Below, in pieces: positions 1 through 5,075 of a stretch of 5,106 nt of DNA. The position numbers and the translations under genes were made by a program. The stretch covers positions 1-5,106 of the forward strand of contig JBEVVH010000228.1 in assembly GCA_040507245.1 (NCBI GenBank). The letters are read 5' to 3'. Position 1 is the stretch's first letter. Each line of letters starts with the position of its first letter. The stretch comes from Thiodiazotropha sp040507245 (lineage in GTDB: Bacteria > Pseudomonadota > Gammaproteobacteria > Chromatiales > Chromatiaceae). Under the pieces are notes generated by a model. That model was not told the origin of the DNA, made no database searches, and was given only the letters and a program-made list of their open reading frames with translations.

Positions 1-59
1 ACGACAGCAAACCTGTCCCTGACATCAACCACAAGATGCCTTGCAAATGGGGAGGAGAC

Positions 60-186
60 CATATACGGGTGCAGCGAAGCGGAACCCGGGATTGATCAAA
101 ATCCGAAACAGCTGGGCACACCACAAACCCAACCAAGCAAACCCCCTCTCCTCTTAGCGGGAGAGGGCCGGGGAGGGGGATTTCAA
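60..186 (+). repeat. Composite palindromic repeat, copy A (degenerate)
   Basis: This is the first and most diverged of three copies of one composite repeat. It starts with a palindrome, CGGGT at 66-70 pairing with ACCCG at 84-88. The GTAG tetranucleotide that precedes the palindrome in the other copies is lost here (positions 60-65 read CATATA). An A/C-rich linker (about 114-141) follows, then a CT/GA-rich palindrome. In that last part CCCTCTCC (144-151) pairs perfectly with GGAGAGGG (160-167), and a longer imperfect pairing of 142-151 with 170-179 is possible. The linker and hairpin align without gaps to copy B over most of their length, with about 7 differences in the 55 bases after the first palindrome. 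It looks like an old, decaying copy. It is non-coding as far as I can see. Confidence 0.8.
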
Positions 187-255
187 TAGATCCGCTCGGT
201 GCTAATCGCTGTTACTCTCATCTTCTATGACCGCCGGTTTCGCCCTCCTGGGCGA

Positions 256-289
256 GTCACTTTTCTTTTTTCGCCAAAAGAAAAGTAAC
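256..289. repeat. AT-rich perfect inverted repeat (hairpin)
   Basis: ACTTTTCTTTT (259-269) pairs perfectly with AAAAGAAAAGT (276-286) across the 6-nt loop TTCGCC. Two further pairs (G256-C289 and T257-A288) extend the stem after one mismatch. The stem is AT-rich and symmetrical, and lacks the GC stem plus free T-run of a classical terminator. It is part of the larger repeat at 187-460. Confidence 0.75.
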
Positions 290-344
290 CAAAAGAAACG
301 GCGCCCGACTGTCCCGCCCCTTCGGGGACCGCTGAGATGCTCAC

Positions 345-404
345 AAAAACCGGCGGGGCTGGAACTCGCTGCGCTCAGACAGCCAGCCCCGCTGATCGGT
401 TTTT
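345..404. terminator. Strong nested hairpin, possible bidirectional terminator
   Basis: Two nested perfect arms are visible. AAAAACCG (345-352) pairs with CGGTTTTT (397-404), and GCGGGGCTGG (353-362) pairs with CCAGCCCCGC (383-392). Together they give 18 base pairs, interrupted only by a 4-nt bulge (TGAT, 393-396), around a 20-nt loop. The outer A-run and T-run would place U residues after a GC-rich stem on either strand, as in bidirectional intrinsic terminators. The T-run is part of the stem, though, and the loop is long. Terminator function is an inference; the hairpin itself is clear. It would sit between whatever lies to the left and dnaB. Confidence 0.35.
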
Positions 405-460
405 GCTGCGCTTCTCGCTCGGGACAAACGGGAATCTCAAGAGGAGCGAGCATCACCCCC

Positions 461-491
461 GTAGCCCGGGTGAAACAAAGTGAAACCCGGG
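461..491 (+). repeat. REP-like palindrome with 5' GTAG
   Basis: A GTAG tetranucleotide (461-464) is followed at once by CCCGGGT (465-471), a 13-nt loop, and ACCCGGG (485-491), a perfect 7-bp stem. A conserved GTAG-type tetranucleotide in front of a hairpin is the known hallmark of REP sequences, which are moved by REP-associated tyrosine transposases (RAYTs). No such transposase lies in the window, so the link to RAYT is by family resemblance only. Confidence 0.7.
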
Positions 492-542
492 ATTCATCAG
501 AATCCAAAGCAGGTGGTCACAACACAAACCCAACCAAGCAAA

Positions 543-582
543 CCCCCTCTCCCCTACGCGGGAGAGAGCCTGGGAGAGGGGG
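543..582. repeat. CT/GA palindrome with two alternative hairpins
   Basis: The left arm CCCCCTCTCCC (543-553) can pair with the far right arm GGGAGAGGGGG (572-582), a perfect 11-bp stem. Part of the same left arm, CTCTCCC (547-553), can instead pair with the nearer GGGAGAG (560-566). The two folds exclude each other. The same layout is seen in copy C, and in a weaker form in copy A. Confidence 0.75.
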
Positions 583-589
583 ACTCAAA

Positions 590-645
590 TAACCAAACAC
601 ACCTCAACAACACAACCCAAACCAGATATCTCCCCACATCCGCCT
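590..645. other. A/C-rich spacer between repeats
   Basis: This short link joins copy B to the head-to-head palindrome pair. Its first part (about 590-623) is almost all A and C, like the linkers inside the composite repeats and the stretch before dnaB. No gene or site is visible. Confidence 0.5.
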
Positions 646-755
646 CTCGTTCCCACACTCCGCGTGGGAATGCATACCGATACCATGCAACAACCCCCAG
701 CCCGAGTGCTCATCAAAGCCCGGGTCTGCATTCCCACGCAAAGCGTGGGAACGAG
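646..755. repeat. Head-to-head pair of palindromic repeats (BIME-like)
   Basis: Two 29-nt elements face each other, at 646-674 and 727-755, with 26 of 29 positions matching as inverted repeats. Each arm is itself a hairpin: TTCCCAC pairs with GTGGGAA around a short, variable loop. The three mismatches between arms fall in or beside that loop, so the stems are conserved. The 52-nt core between them (675-726) holds a small inverted repeat (TGCAT 671-675 with ATGCA 685-689). I recognise the arm family (CTCGTTCCCAC...GTGGGAATGCA) as a widespread gammaproteobacterial intergenic palindrome, from memory. The paired, inverted layout is that of bacterial interspersed mosaic elements. Confidence 0.8.
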
Positions 756-772
756 CAAGTTCGGTCTCAAAC

Positions 773-803
773 GTAGCCCGGGTGAAACAACGTGAAACCC
801 GGG
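773..803 (+). repeat. REP-like palindrome with 5' GTAG
   Basis: GTAG (773-776) precedes CCCGGGT (777-783) and ACCCGGG (797-803), the same 7-bp stem as at 461-491. The loop differs by one base between the two copies. The intact GTAG and stem suggest a copy that is still, or was recently, competent for mobilisation in trans. Confidence 0.7.
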
Positions 804-901
804 GTCCATCAGAATCCAAAGCAGGTGGTCACAACACAAACCCAACCAAGCAAACCCCCTCTCCCCTACGCGGGAGAGGGCCGGGGAGAGGGGGGCTCAA
901 A
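773..901 (+). repeat. Composite palindromic repeat, copy C
   Basis: This is the third copy of the composite unit, 129 bp long and about 95% identical to copy B in the same orientation. Its CT/GA palindrome is the most perfect of the three: CCCCCTCTCCCC (855-866) pairs with GGGGAGAGGGGG (883-894) over 12 bp. The alternative inner hairpin is 9 bp, CCCTCTCCC (857-865) with GGGAGAGGG (872-880). Some of the differences from copy B (for example those near 878 and 884) strengthen the outer or inner stem. It lies closest to dnaB, about 210 bp upstream of its start. Confidence 0.9.
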
Positions 902-1028
902 AACAACCAAACAACACGCCACAAGCACACCCACACCAAACACACCCCATACCCACAACCCCCACAATCGCATCCGCAACATCAACAGCCCGACCACCCC
1001 AACCACCCACAAACAATCCCCCCCACCC
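902..1028 (+). other. A/C-rich, G/T-poor tract upstream of dnaB (rut-like)
   Basis: Counting 901-1020 gives 6 G and 5 T in 120 bases, so about 91% is A or C on the + strand. An RNA copied from it would be C-rich, G-poor and unstructured, which is the known character of Rho utilisation (rut) sites. Its place between the repeats and dnaB would allow Rho-dependent termination of transcripts coming from the left, or attenuation of a long dnaB leader. It may equally be an expansion of the A/C-rich linkers found inside the composite repeats. The bias is plain in the sequence; a rut role is inference. Confidence 0.4.
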
Positions 1029-1042
1029 GTGATCTCGCGCAC

Positions 1043-1071
1043 TTTTCTAGCCCCGCCCGATGCCGTATCCT
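1043..1071 (+). promoter_or_regulatory. Weak candidate dnaB promoter
   Basis: TATCCT (1066-1071) matches four of six -10 positions and lies 17 nt after TTTTCT (1043-1048), which matches only three of six -35 positions. It is the best-placed candidate I see in the leader, about 40 nt before the dnaB start. The real promoter may lie elsewhere, or the operon may be read from upstream of the window. Confidence 0.15.
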
Positions 1072-1113
1072 AAACGACCATTTCCCGATCCCTAACACCA
1101 CAGACCAGCCTCG

Positions 1114-2520
1114 ATGTCGGAAACCGCTTACCCAGAAGAACCGCCGGTCTTTCCGGATCTCGATACCCGCGCCATCAAGGTGCCGCCGCACTCGATCCAG
1201 GCTGAACAGTCGGTGATCGGCGGCCTGATGCTGGACAACGCCAGCTGGGACAAGATCGCCGACCTGGTGGTGGAGAGCGATTTCTACCGCAAGGAACACC
1301 GTCTGATCTTCAGCGCCATCGCCGCCCAGGCGGAGGACAGCCAGCCCTTCGACGTGGTGACCCTGGCGGAACACCTGGAGCGCAAGGAAGAGCTGGAGCA
1401 GGGCGGTGGGCTGCCGTATCTGGTGCGGCTCGCCGAGGAGACCCCCAGCGCGGCCAACATCACCTCCTACGCGGGCATCGTGCGCGAGTACTCGGTGATG
1501 CGTCAGCTGATCTCGGTGGGCACCGACATCTCCGACAGCGCCTTCCATCCCCAGGGCCGCAAGGCGGAGGAACTCCTCGACAACGCCGAACGCAAGGTGT
1601 TCGAGATCGCCGAGCAGACCAGCAAGGGCAAGGGCGGCTTCACCGCCATCAAGTCCCTGCTCACCAAGGCGGTGGACCGGATCGAAACCCTGTTCCAGCA
1701 GGATGAACCGATCACTGGCCTGAGCACCGGCTTTGCCGACTTCGACCAGATGACCTCGGGGCTGCAGCACGCGGATCTGATCATCGTCGCGGGGCGTCCC
1801 TCCATGGGCAAGACCACCTTCGCCATGAACATCGCCGAGAACGTGGCGATCCAGGGCAAGAAAGCGGTCGCGGTCTACAGTATGGAGATGCCCGGCGACG
1901 CCCTGGCGATGCGCATGATGTCCTCCCTGGGGCGCATCGACCAGTTGCGGGTGCGCACCGGCAAGCTAGAAGACGACGAGTGGCCGCGCCTCTCCTCGGC
2001 GGTGAGCATGCTCGCGGAAACCAAGCTCTACATCGACGACACCCCGGCTCTCACCCCCACCGAGGTGCGCGCCCGGGCACGCCGTCTGAAGCGTGAGCAC
2101 GACGACCTGGGGCTGATCGTGATCGACTACCTGCAGCTGATGCAGGCGCCGGGGGAGGGGGACAACCGTACCAACGAGATCTCCGCCATCTCCCGCTCCC
2201 TCAAGGCCCTGGCCAAGGAACTGGACGTGCCGGTGATCGCGCTCTCCCAGCTCAACCGCAGCCTCGAGCAGCGCACCAACAAGCGCCCGATCATGTCGGA
2301 CCTGCGCGAGTCGGGCGCCATCGAGCAGGATGCGGACCTGATCGTGTTCATCTACCGGGACGAGGTCTACAACGAGGACAGTCCCGACAAGGGCATCGCC
2401 GAGATCATCATCGGCAAGCAGCGTAACGGTCCGATCGGCACCACCCGCCTGACCTTCCTGGGCAAGTACACCAAATTCGAGAATTACGCGGACGATATCT
2501 ACGGCAGCGAGGGCTATTGA
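1114..2520 (+). CDS. dnaB: Replicative DNA helicase DnaB
   Basis: DnaB is the hexameric 5'-3' helicase that unwinds DNA at the replication fork, recruits primase and is loaded at the origin by a loader protein. The 468-aa product is close to the 471 aa of E. coli DnaB and resembles it along its whole length. The N-terminal domain (about residues 24-125, starting near PPHSIQAEQSVIGGLMLD) precedes a linker helix region and a RecA-like motor domain (about 200-460). Visible motor residues are Walker A GRPSMGKT (227-234, K233), the catalytic Glu258 in SMEMP, Walker B LIVIDYLQL (D338), and the trans-acting K435/R437 in GKQRNGP. No intein is present. The ATG at 1114 is the first start after an in-frame TAA at 1093-1095, so the N-terminus is well fixed, although no Shine-Dalgarno is visible. 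It is the first gene of an operon, and its stop overlaps the alr start. Confidence 0.98.
   Translation: MSETAYPEEPPVFPDLDTRAIKVPPHSIQAEQSVIGGLMLDNASWDKIADLVVESDFYRKEHRLIFSAIAAQAEDSQPFDVVTLAEHLERKEELEQGGGLPYLVRLAEETPSAANITSYAGIVREYSVMRQLISVGTDISDSAFHPQGRKAEELLDNAERKVFEIAEQTSKGKGGFTAIKSLLTKAVDRIETLFQQDEPITGLSTGFADFDQMTSGLQHADLIIVAGRPSMGKTTFAMNIAENVAIQGKKAVAVYSMEMPGDALAMRMMSSLGRIDQLRVRTGKLEDDEWPRLSSAVSMLAETKLYIDDTPALTPTEVRARARRLKREHDDLGLIVIDYLQLMQAPGEGDNRTNEISAISRSLKALAKELDVPVIALSQLNRSLEQRTNKRPIMSDLRESGAIEQDADLIVFIYRDEVYNEDSPDKGIAEIIIGKQRNGPIGTTRLTFLGKYTKFENYADDIYGSEGY
2509..2513 (+). promoter_or_regulatory. Ribosome binding site of alr
   Basis: GAGGG lies 6 nt before the ATG at 2520, inside the last codons of dnaB. 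It supports that ATG over the TTG at 2517, which would add one residue and leave only 3 nt of spacing. Confidence 0.65.
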
Positions 2521-3614
2521 TGGCCTTCGCCCCGCAGGCGCGCATCGATCACGCGGCGCTTCGCCACAACCTGAACCGGGTCCGCCAGACGGCCCCCGGG
2601 TGCAAGGTCTGGGCGGTGATCAAGGCCGACGCCTACGGCCACGGCATGCTGCGGGTGGCGCGGACCCTGACAGAGGCGGACGGCTACGCCGTGGCGCGTC
2701 TCGACGAGGCACTGGAACTGCGCCGCAACGGATTCCAACAGCGCATCCTCATCCTCTCCGCCTGTTCCACCCGGGCCGAGTTCCAGGCCGCCGCCGAGGC
2801 CGGGCTGGAGACGGTGATCCACCACCCCCGCCAACTCGATGAACTGCTCGAAGGCAACGACCTCAAAGCCCCCCTCCCGGTGTGGCTCAAGGTGGACACC
2901 GGCATGCACCGGCTCGGTTTCGATCCTCAATCGGTGGCCGGGGTCAGCGAACGCCTGGCTCACCACCCGGCGGTCGGCGAGTTGCACCTCATCTCCCACC
3001 TGGCCAGCGCCGACGACCCGGCGGACCCGCTCACCCAACAGCAGTGCCAGCAGTTTTTCAGTCTCGACCCCAGCCCCTACCGGGCCCGCTCCCTGGCCAA
3101 CTCCGCCGGGATCCTCGGGGTGCCCGAGAGCCATGCCGACTGGATACGTCCCGGGATCATGCTCTACGGCGTCTCACCGTTTCTCGACTCCCGCGCCGAA
3201 CAGGTGGGCCTGCGTCCGGTGATGACCCTGGAGAGCCGGGTGATCTCGGTCAAGCAGTGCCGGGCCGGTGAGACGGTCGGCTACGGCGGCACCTACCGCT
3301 GTCCCGAGGCGATGCCGGTGGCGGTGATCGCGGTGGGCTACGGCGACGGCTATCCCCGCCATGCCCCCTCCGGCACCCCGGTGCGGGTGCGGGACCGAAT
3401 CCTGCCCCTGGCCGGGCGGGTCTCCATGGACATGATCACCGTGGACGCCCGGGCGCTGCCCGACATCCGCATCGGCGACCCAGCGGTGCTCTGGGGAGAG
3501 GGGCTGCCGGTGGAAGAGATCGCTGAGCGGGCCGGCACCATCGCCTACGAACTGCTGTGCGGGGTCACCCGGCGGGTGCCCTTCATCGATTGCAACCTTG
3601 AGGAGACCCGCTGA
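2520..3614 (+). CDS. alr: Alanine racemase (PLP-dependent)
   Basis: Alanine racemase interconverts L- and D-alanine in the cytoplasm, supplying D-Ala for peptidoglycan. The 364-aa product is close to the E. coli Alr length (359). It has the family's N-terminal TIM barrel (about residues 8-220) and C-terminal beta domain (about 230-358). The PLP-binding lysine is K35 in VIKADAYGHG. The second catalytic base is Y255 in GYGGTY. K124 and R131 in LKVDTGMHRLGF match the active-site lysine and the arginine that contacts PLP. The MDM motif (303-305) is also present. All key residues are intact, so it should be active. The A of its ATG is the last base of the dnaB stop (TGATG), and its own stop overlaps the radA start, so translation is probably coupled through all three genes. 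The constitutive alr and the catabolic dadX are similar in sequence; the position next to dnaB favours the biosynthetic alr. Confidence 0.96.
   Translation: MAFAPQARIDHAALRHNLNRVRQTAPGCKVWAVIKADAYGHGMLRVARTLTEADGYAVARLDEALELRRNGFQQRILILSACSTRAEFQAAAEAGLETVIHHPRQLDELLEGNDLKAPLPVWLKVDTGMHRLGFDPQSVAGVSERLAHHPAVGELHLISHLASADDPADPLTQQQCQQFFSLDPSPYRARSLANSAGILGVPESHADWIRPGIMLYGVSPFLDSRAEQVGLRPVMTLESRVISVKQCRAGETVGYGGTYRCPEAMPVAVIAVGYGDGYPRHAPSGTPVRVRDRILPLAGRVSMDMITVDARALPDIRIGDPAVLWGEGLPVEEIAERAGTIAYELLCGVTRRVPFIDCNLEETR
3600..3605 (+). promoter_or_regulatory. Ribosome binding site of radA
   Basis: GAGGAG, within the last codons of alr, lies 8 nt before the ATG at 3614. It is a strong Shine-Dalgarno at good spacing and supports that start. 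Confidence 0.75.
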
Positions 3615-4987
3615 TGGCCCAGGGCGGACGCAAACCCGGCAAGGCCCTCTATGTCTGCCGCGAATGCGGTGCGGCCTTCCCCAAATGGGCCGGGCAGTGC
3701 TCCGAGTGCCAAGCCTGGAACGCTCTCGAGGAAACTGTCGCTCCGTCAACGAGCGGGCAGGGGCGCTACACCGGCTATACCGGCCACACCAGCCCCCAGG
3801 TACTCTCCCTGGCCGAGGTGGAGACCGACCGGGAGGCACGCTTTGCTACCGGGAGTTCGGAACTCGACCGGGTGCTCGGCGGCGGCTTGGTGGAGGGCTC
3901 GGTGGTGCTCATCGGCGGCGACCCTGGCATCGGTAAGTCGACCCTGCTGATCCAGACCCTGGCGCGACTCGCCGGCGAAATGCGCACCCTCTACGTCTCC
4001 GGCGAGGAGTCCCCGCGCCAGATCACCCTGCGCGCCAAACGCCTGGGACTGCCGGTGGAACCCCTCAAGCTGCTCCCGGAAACCCACGTGGAGCGGATCA
4101 TCGCCGCCGCCGAGCAGGAACGCCCCCAGGTGATGGTGCTCGACTCCATCCAGACCATGTACACCGAACTGCTGCAGTCCGCCCCGGGCTCGGTCTCCCA
4201 GGTACGGGAGGCCACCGCGCAACTGGTGCACTTCGCCAAGCGCAGCGGCACCGCCCTGTTCCTGGTCGGACATGTCACCAAAGAGGGCAGCCTCGCCGGA
4301 CCCCGGGTGCTGGAGCACATGGTGGACACGGTGCTCTACTTCGAAGGCGAGTCCGGCAGTCAGTACCGGCTGATCCGCGCGATCAAGAACCGCTTCGGCG
4401 CGGTCAACGAACTGGGTATGTTCGCCATGACCGACAAGGGCCTCAAAGAGGTCAACAACCCCTCCGCGATCTTCCTCTCCCGCCAGGCCGAAAAGGTCCC
4501 GGGCAGCGTCATCCTGGTGACCCGGGAGGGCACCCGCCCGCTGCTGGTGGAGGTGCAGTCCCTGGTGGACGAAAGCCCCCTGGCCAACCCCCGAAGGGTC
4601 ACCCTAGGCCTGGAGCAGAACCGCCTCTCCATGCTGCTGGCGGTGCTGCACCGCCACGGCGGTATCGGCATGTTCGACCAGGACGTCTACGTCAACGTGG
4701 TCGGCGGGGTGCGCATCACCGAGACCGCCTCCGATCTGGCGGTGCTGATGTCGGCCCTGTCGAGTTTCCGCAACCGTCCCCTGGACCAGGGGCTGGTGGT
4801 GTTCGGCGAAGTGGGGCTGACCGGGGAGATCCGGCCGGTGCCGAACGGGCCGGAGCGGTTGCGCGAGGCGGCCAAGCATGGGTTCAAGCGGGCGGTGGTG
4901 CCCAAGGCGAATCGGCCGAAGCAGGGGGTTGAGGGGTTGGAGGTTATTGGGGTTGAGAGTCTTTCTGAGGTTTTGATGATTGATTGA
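3614..4987 (+). CDS. radA: DNA repair protein RadA (Sms)
   Basis: RadA is a RecA-like ATPase and helicase that promotes branch migration during homologous recombination and helps process stalled forks. The 457-aa product nearly equals E. coli RadA (460). It begins with a C4 zinc finger (C15, C18, C29, C32, in CRECG and CSECQ). Next comes a short linker holding a small YTGYTGHT repeat (52-59), then the RecA-like core. Visible core motifs are Walker A GGDPGIGKST (101-110, K108), Walker B VMVLDS (D177), and the RadA-specific KNRFG (258-262). The Lon-protease-like C-terminal domain (about 275-457) ends with the family's GLTGEIRPV segment. The start is set by a TGATG overlap with alr and a strong Shine-Dalgarno. 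In E. coli radA lies elsewhere, near serB, so its place behind dnaB-alr is a lineage trait. The last 22 or so codons are almost free of C (3 C in 4921-4987), unlike the rest of the gene. Confidence 0.97.
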   Translation: MAQGGRKPGKALYVCRECGAAFPKWAGQCSECQAWNALEETVAPSTSGQGRYTGYTGHTSPQVLSLAEVETDREARFATGSSELDRVLGGGLVEGSVVLIGGDPGIGKSTLLIQTLARLAGEMRTLYVSGEESPRQITLRAKRLGLPVEPLKLLPETHVERIIAAAEQERPQVMVLDSIQTMYTELLQSAPGSVSQVREATAQLVHFAKRSGTALFLVGHVTKEGSLAGPRVLEHMVDTVLYFEGESGSQYRLIRAIKNRFGAVNELGMFAMTDKGLKEVNNPSAIFLSRQAEKVPGSVILVTREGTRPLLVEVQSLVDESPLANPRRVTLGLEQNRLSMLLAVLHRHGGIGMFDQDVYVNVVGGVRITETASDLAVLMSALSSFRNRPLDQGLVVFGEVGLTGEIRPVPNGPERLREAAKHGFKRAVVPKANRPKQGVEGLEVIGVESLSEVLMID

Positions 4988-5008
4988 TAATCTGTGCTGA
5001 GAGGCTGT

Positions 5009-5037
5009 TTGACTTGCTATTAACTCGGCTCAATAAT
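5009..5037 (+). promoter_or_regulatory. Sigma70-type promoter candidate after radA
   Basis: TTGACT (5009-5014) and AATAAT (5032-5037) each match five of six consensus bases and are separated by the ideal 17 nt. Transcription would start near 5044, about 30 nt before the ATG at 5076. The AT-richer setting differs from the operon. The inverted repeat CTATTA (5017-5022) and TAATAG (5034-5039) overlaps the -10 box and could be a repressor site, or chance. It most likely drives the gene cut by the right edge. Confidence 0.5.
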
Positions 5038-5075
5038 AGGGAGATATTTTAACGGATATCACGTATTATTCCCGG

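Larger units (their letters stand above)
187..460. repeat. Hairpin-rich intergenic repeat, non-coding
   Basis: This stretch has no convincing gene. Its core (about 225-425) is a chain of inverted repeats. An AT-rich hairpin lies at 256-289, a small CCCC-TTC-GGGG hairpin (UUCG-type turn) near 317-327, and a very strong GC-rich stem at 345-404. GTCCC (311-315) and GGGAC (421-425) could close the whole block. I recognise the AAAAGAAAAGTAAC-type core as a sequence that recurs between genes in many gammaproteobacteria, where it gives rise to spurious small hypothetical proteins. That is recollection, not a search. The open frames here on both strands are rich in Arg, Lys, Pro and Ser, show no domain, and run into neighbouring repeats. 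I infer a structured, non-autonomous intergenic repeat. Confidence 0.65.
461..589 (+). repeat. Composite palindromic repeat, copy B
   Basis: This is one of two nearly identical 129-bp copies; its partner is at 773-901. By eye they differ at 6 positions, about 95% identity, with no gaps. The order of parts is a GTAG-headed REP-like palindrome (461-491), a spacer, an A/C-rich linker (about 518-542), then a CT/GA-rich palindrome (543-582). Small open reading frames run through it, but the same DNA recurs three times here with different flanks, so they are repeat artefacts. High identity next to a much older copy A suggests recent duplication or recent spread. Confidence 0.9.

Noticed and set aside
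1..189. Frame open from the left edge to a TAG at 187-189 (62 codons), possibly the end of an upstream gene
   Set aside because: Most of it runs through copy A of the composite repeat, and the peptide shows no recognisable domain. The first 60 bases alone are too short to identify.
227..592. 121-codon ORF on the + strand, and its 101-codon antisense partner at 202-507
   Set aside because: Both read through hairpin-rich repeat DNA and into copy B. The peptides are low-complexity and basic, and look like known repeat-derived spurious hypothetical proteins.
461..901. CRISPR-like array
   Set aside because: There are only three copies, at unequal spacings of about 400 and 312 bp. The units are 129 bp with internal palindromes, there are no short regular spacers, and no cas gene is present.
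480..1216. ORFs at 480-776, 782-1216 and 792-1073 (+) and 585-845 and 604-819 (-)
   Set aside because: They translate the composite repeats, the palindrome pair or the A/C-rich tract. Similar peptides recur from the repeat copies, and one runs out of frame into dnaB.
982..1770. 262-codon minus-strand ORF
   Set aside because: It lies antisense to the 5' half of dnaB and is explained by high-GC codon structure. No domain or start context supports it.
1114..2520. Possible intein in dnaB
   Set aside because: The protein is continuous at normal length, with Walker A and the other helicase motifs uninterrupted.
2517..2522. TTG at 2517 as the start of alr
   Set aside because: The ATG at 2520 adjoins it, has better spacing (6 nt) from GAGGG, and gives the same TGATG junction as radA.
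2514..4318. Long minus-strand ORFs opposite alr and radA (2514-3134, 3174-3839, 3746-4318)
   Set aside because: They are shadows of strongly supported genes in GC-rich DNA. Their peptides show no family motifs.
5043..5060. GATAT (5043-5047) and ATATC (5056-5060) as a radA terminator
   Set aside because: It is a 5-bp AT-rich stem with an 8-nt loop and no following T-run, and lies downstream of the candidate promoter.
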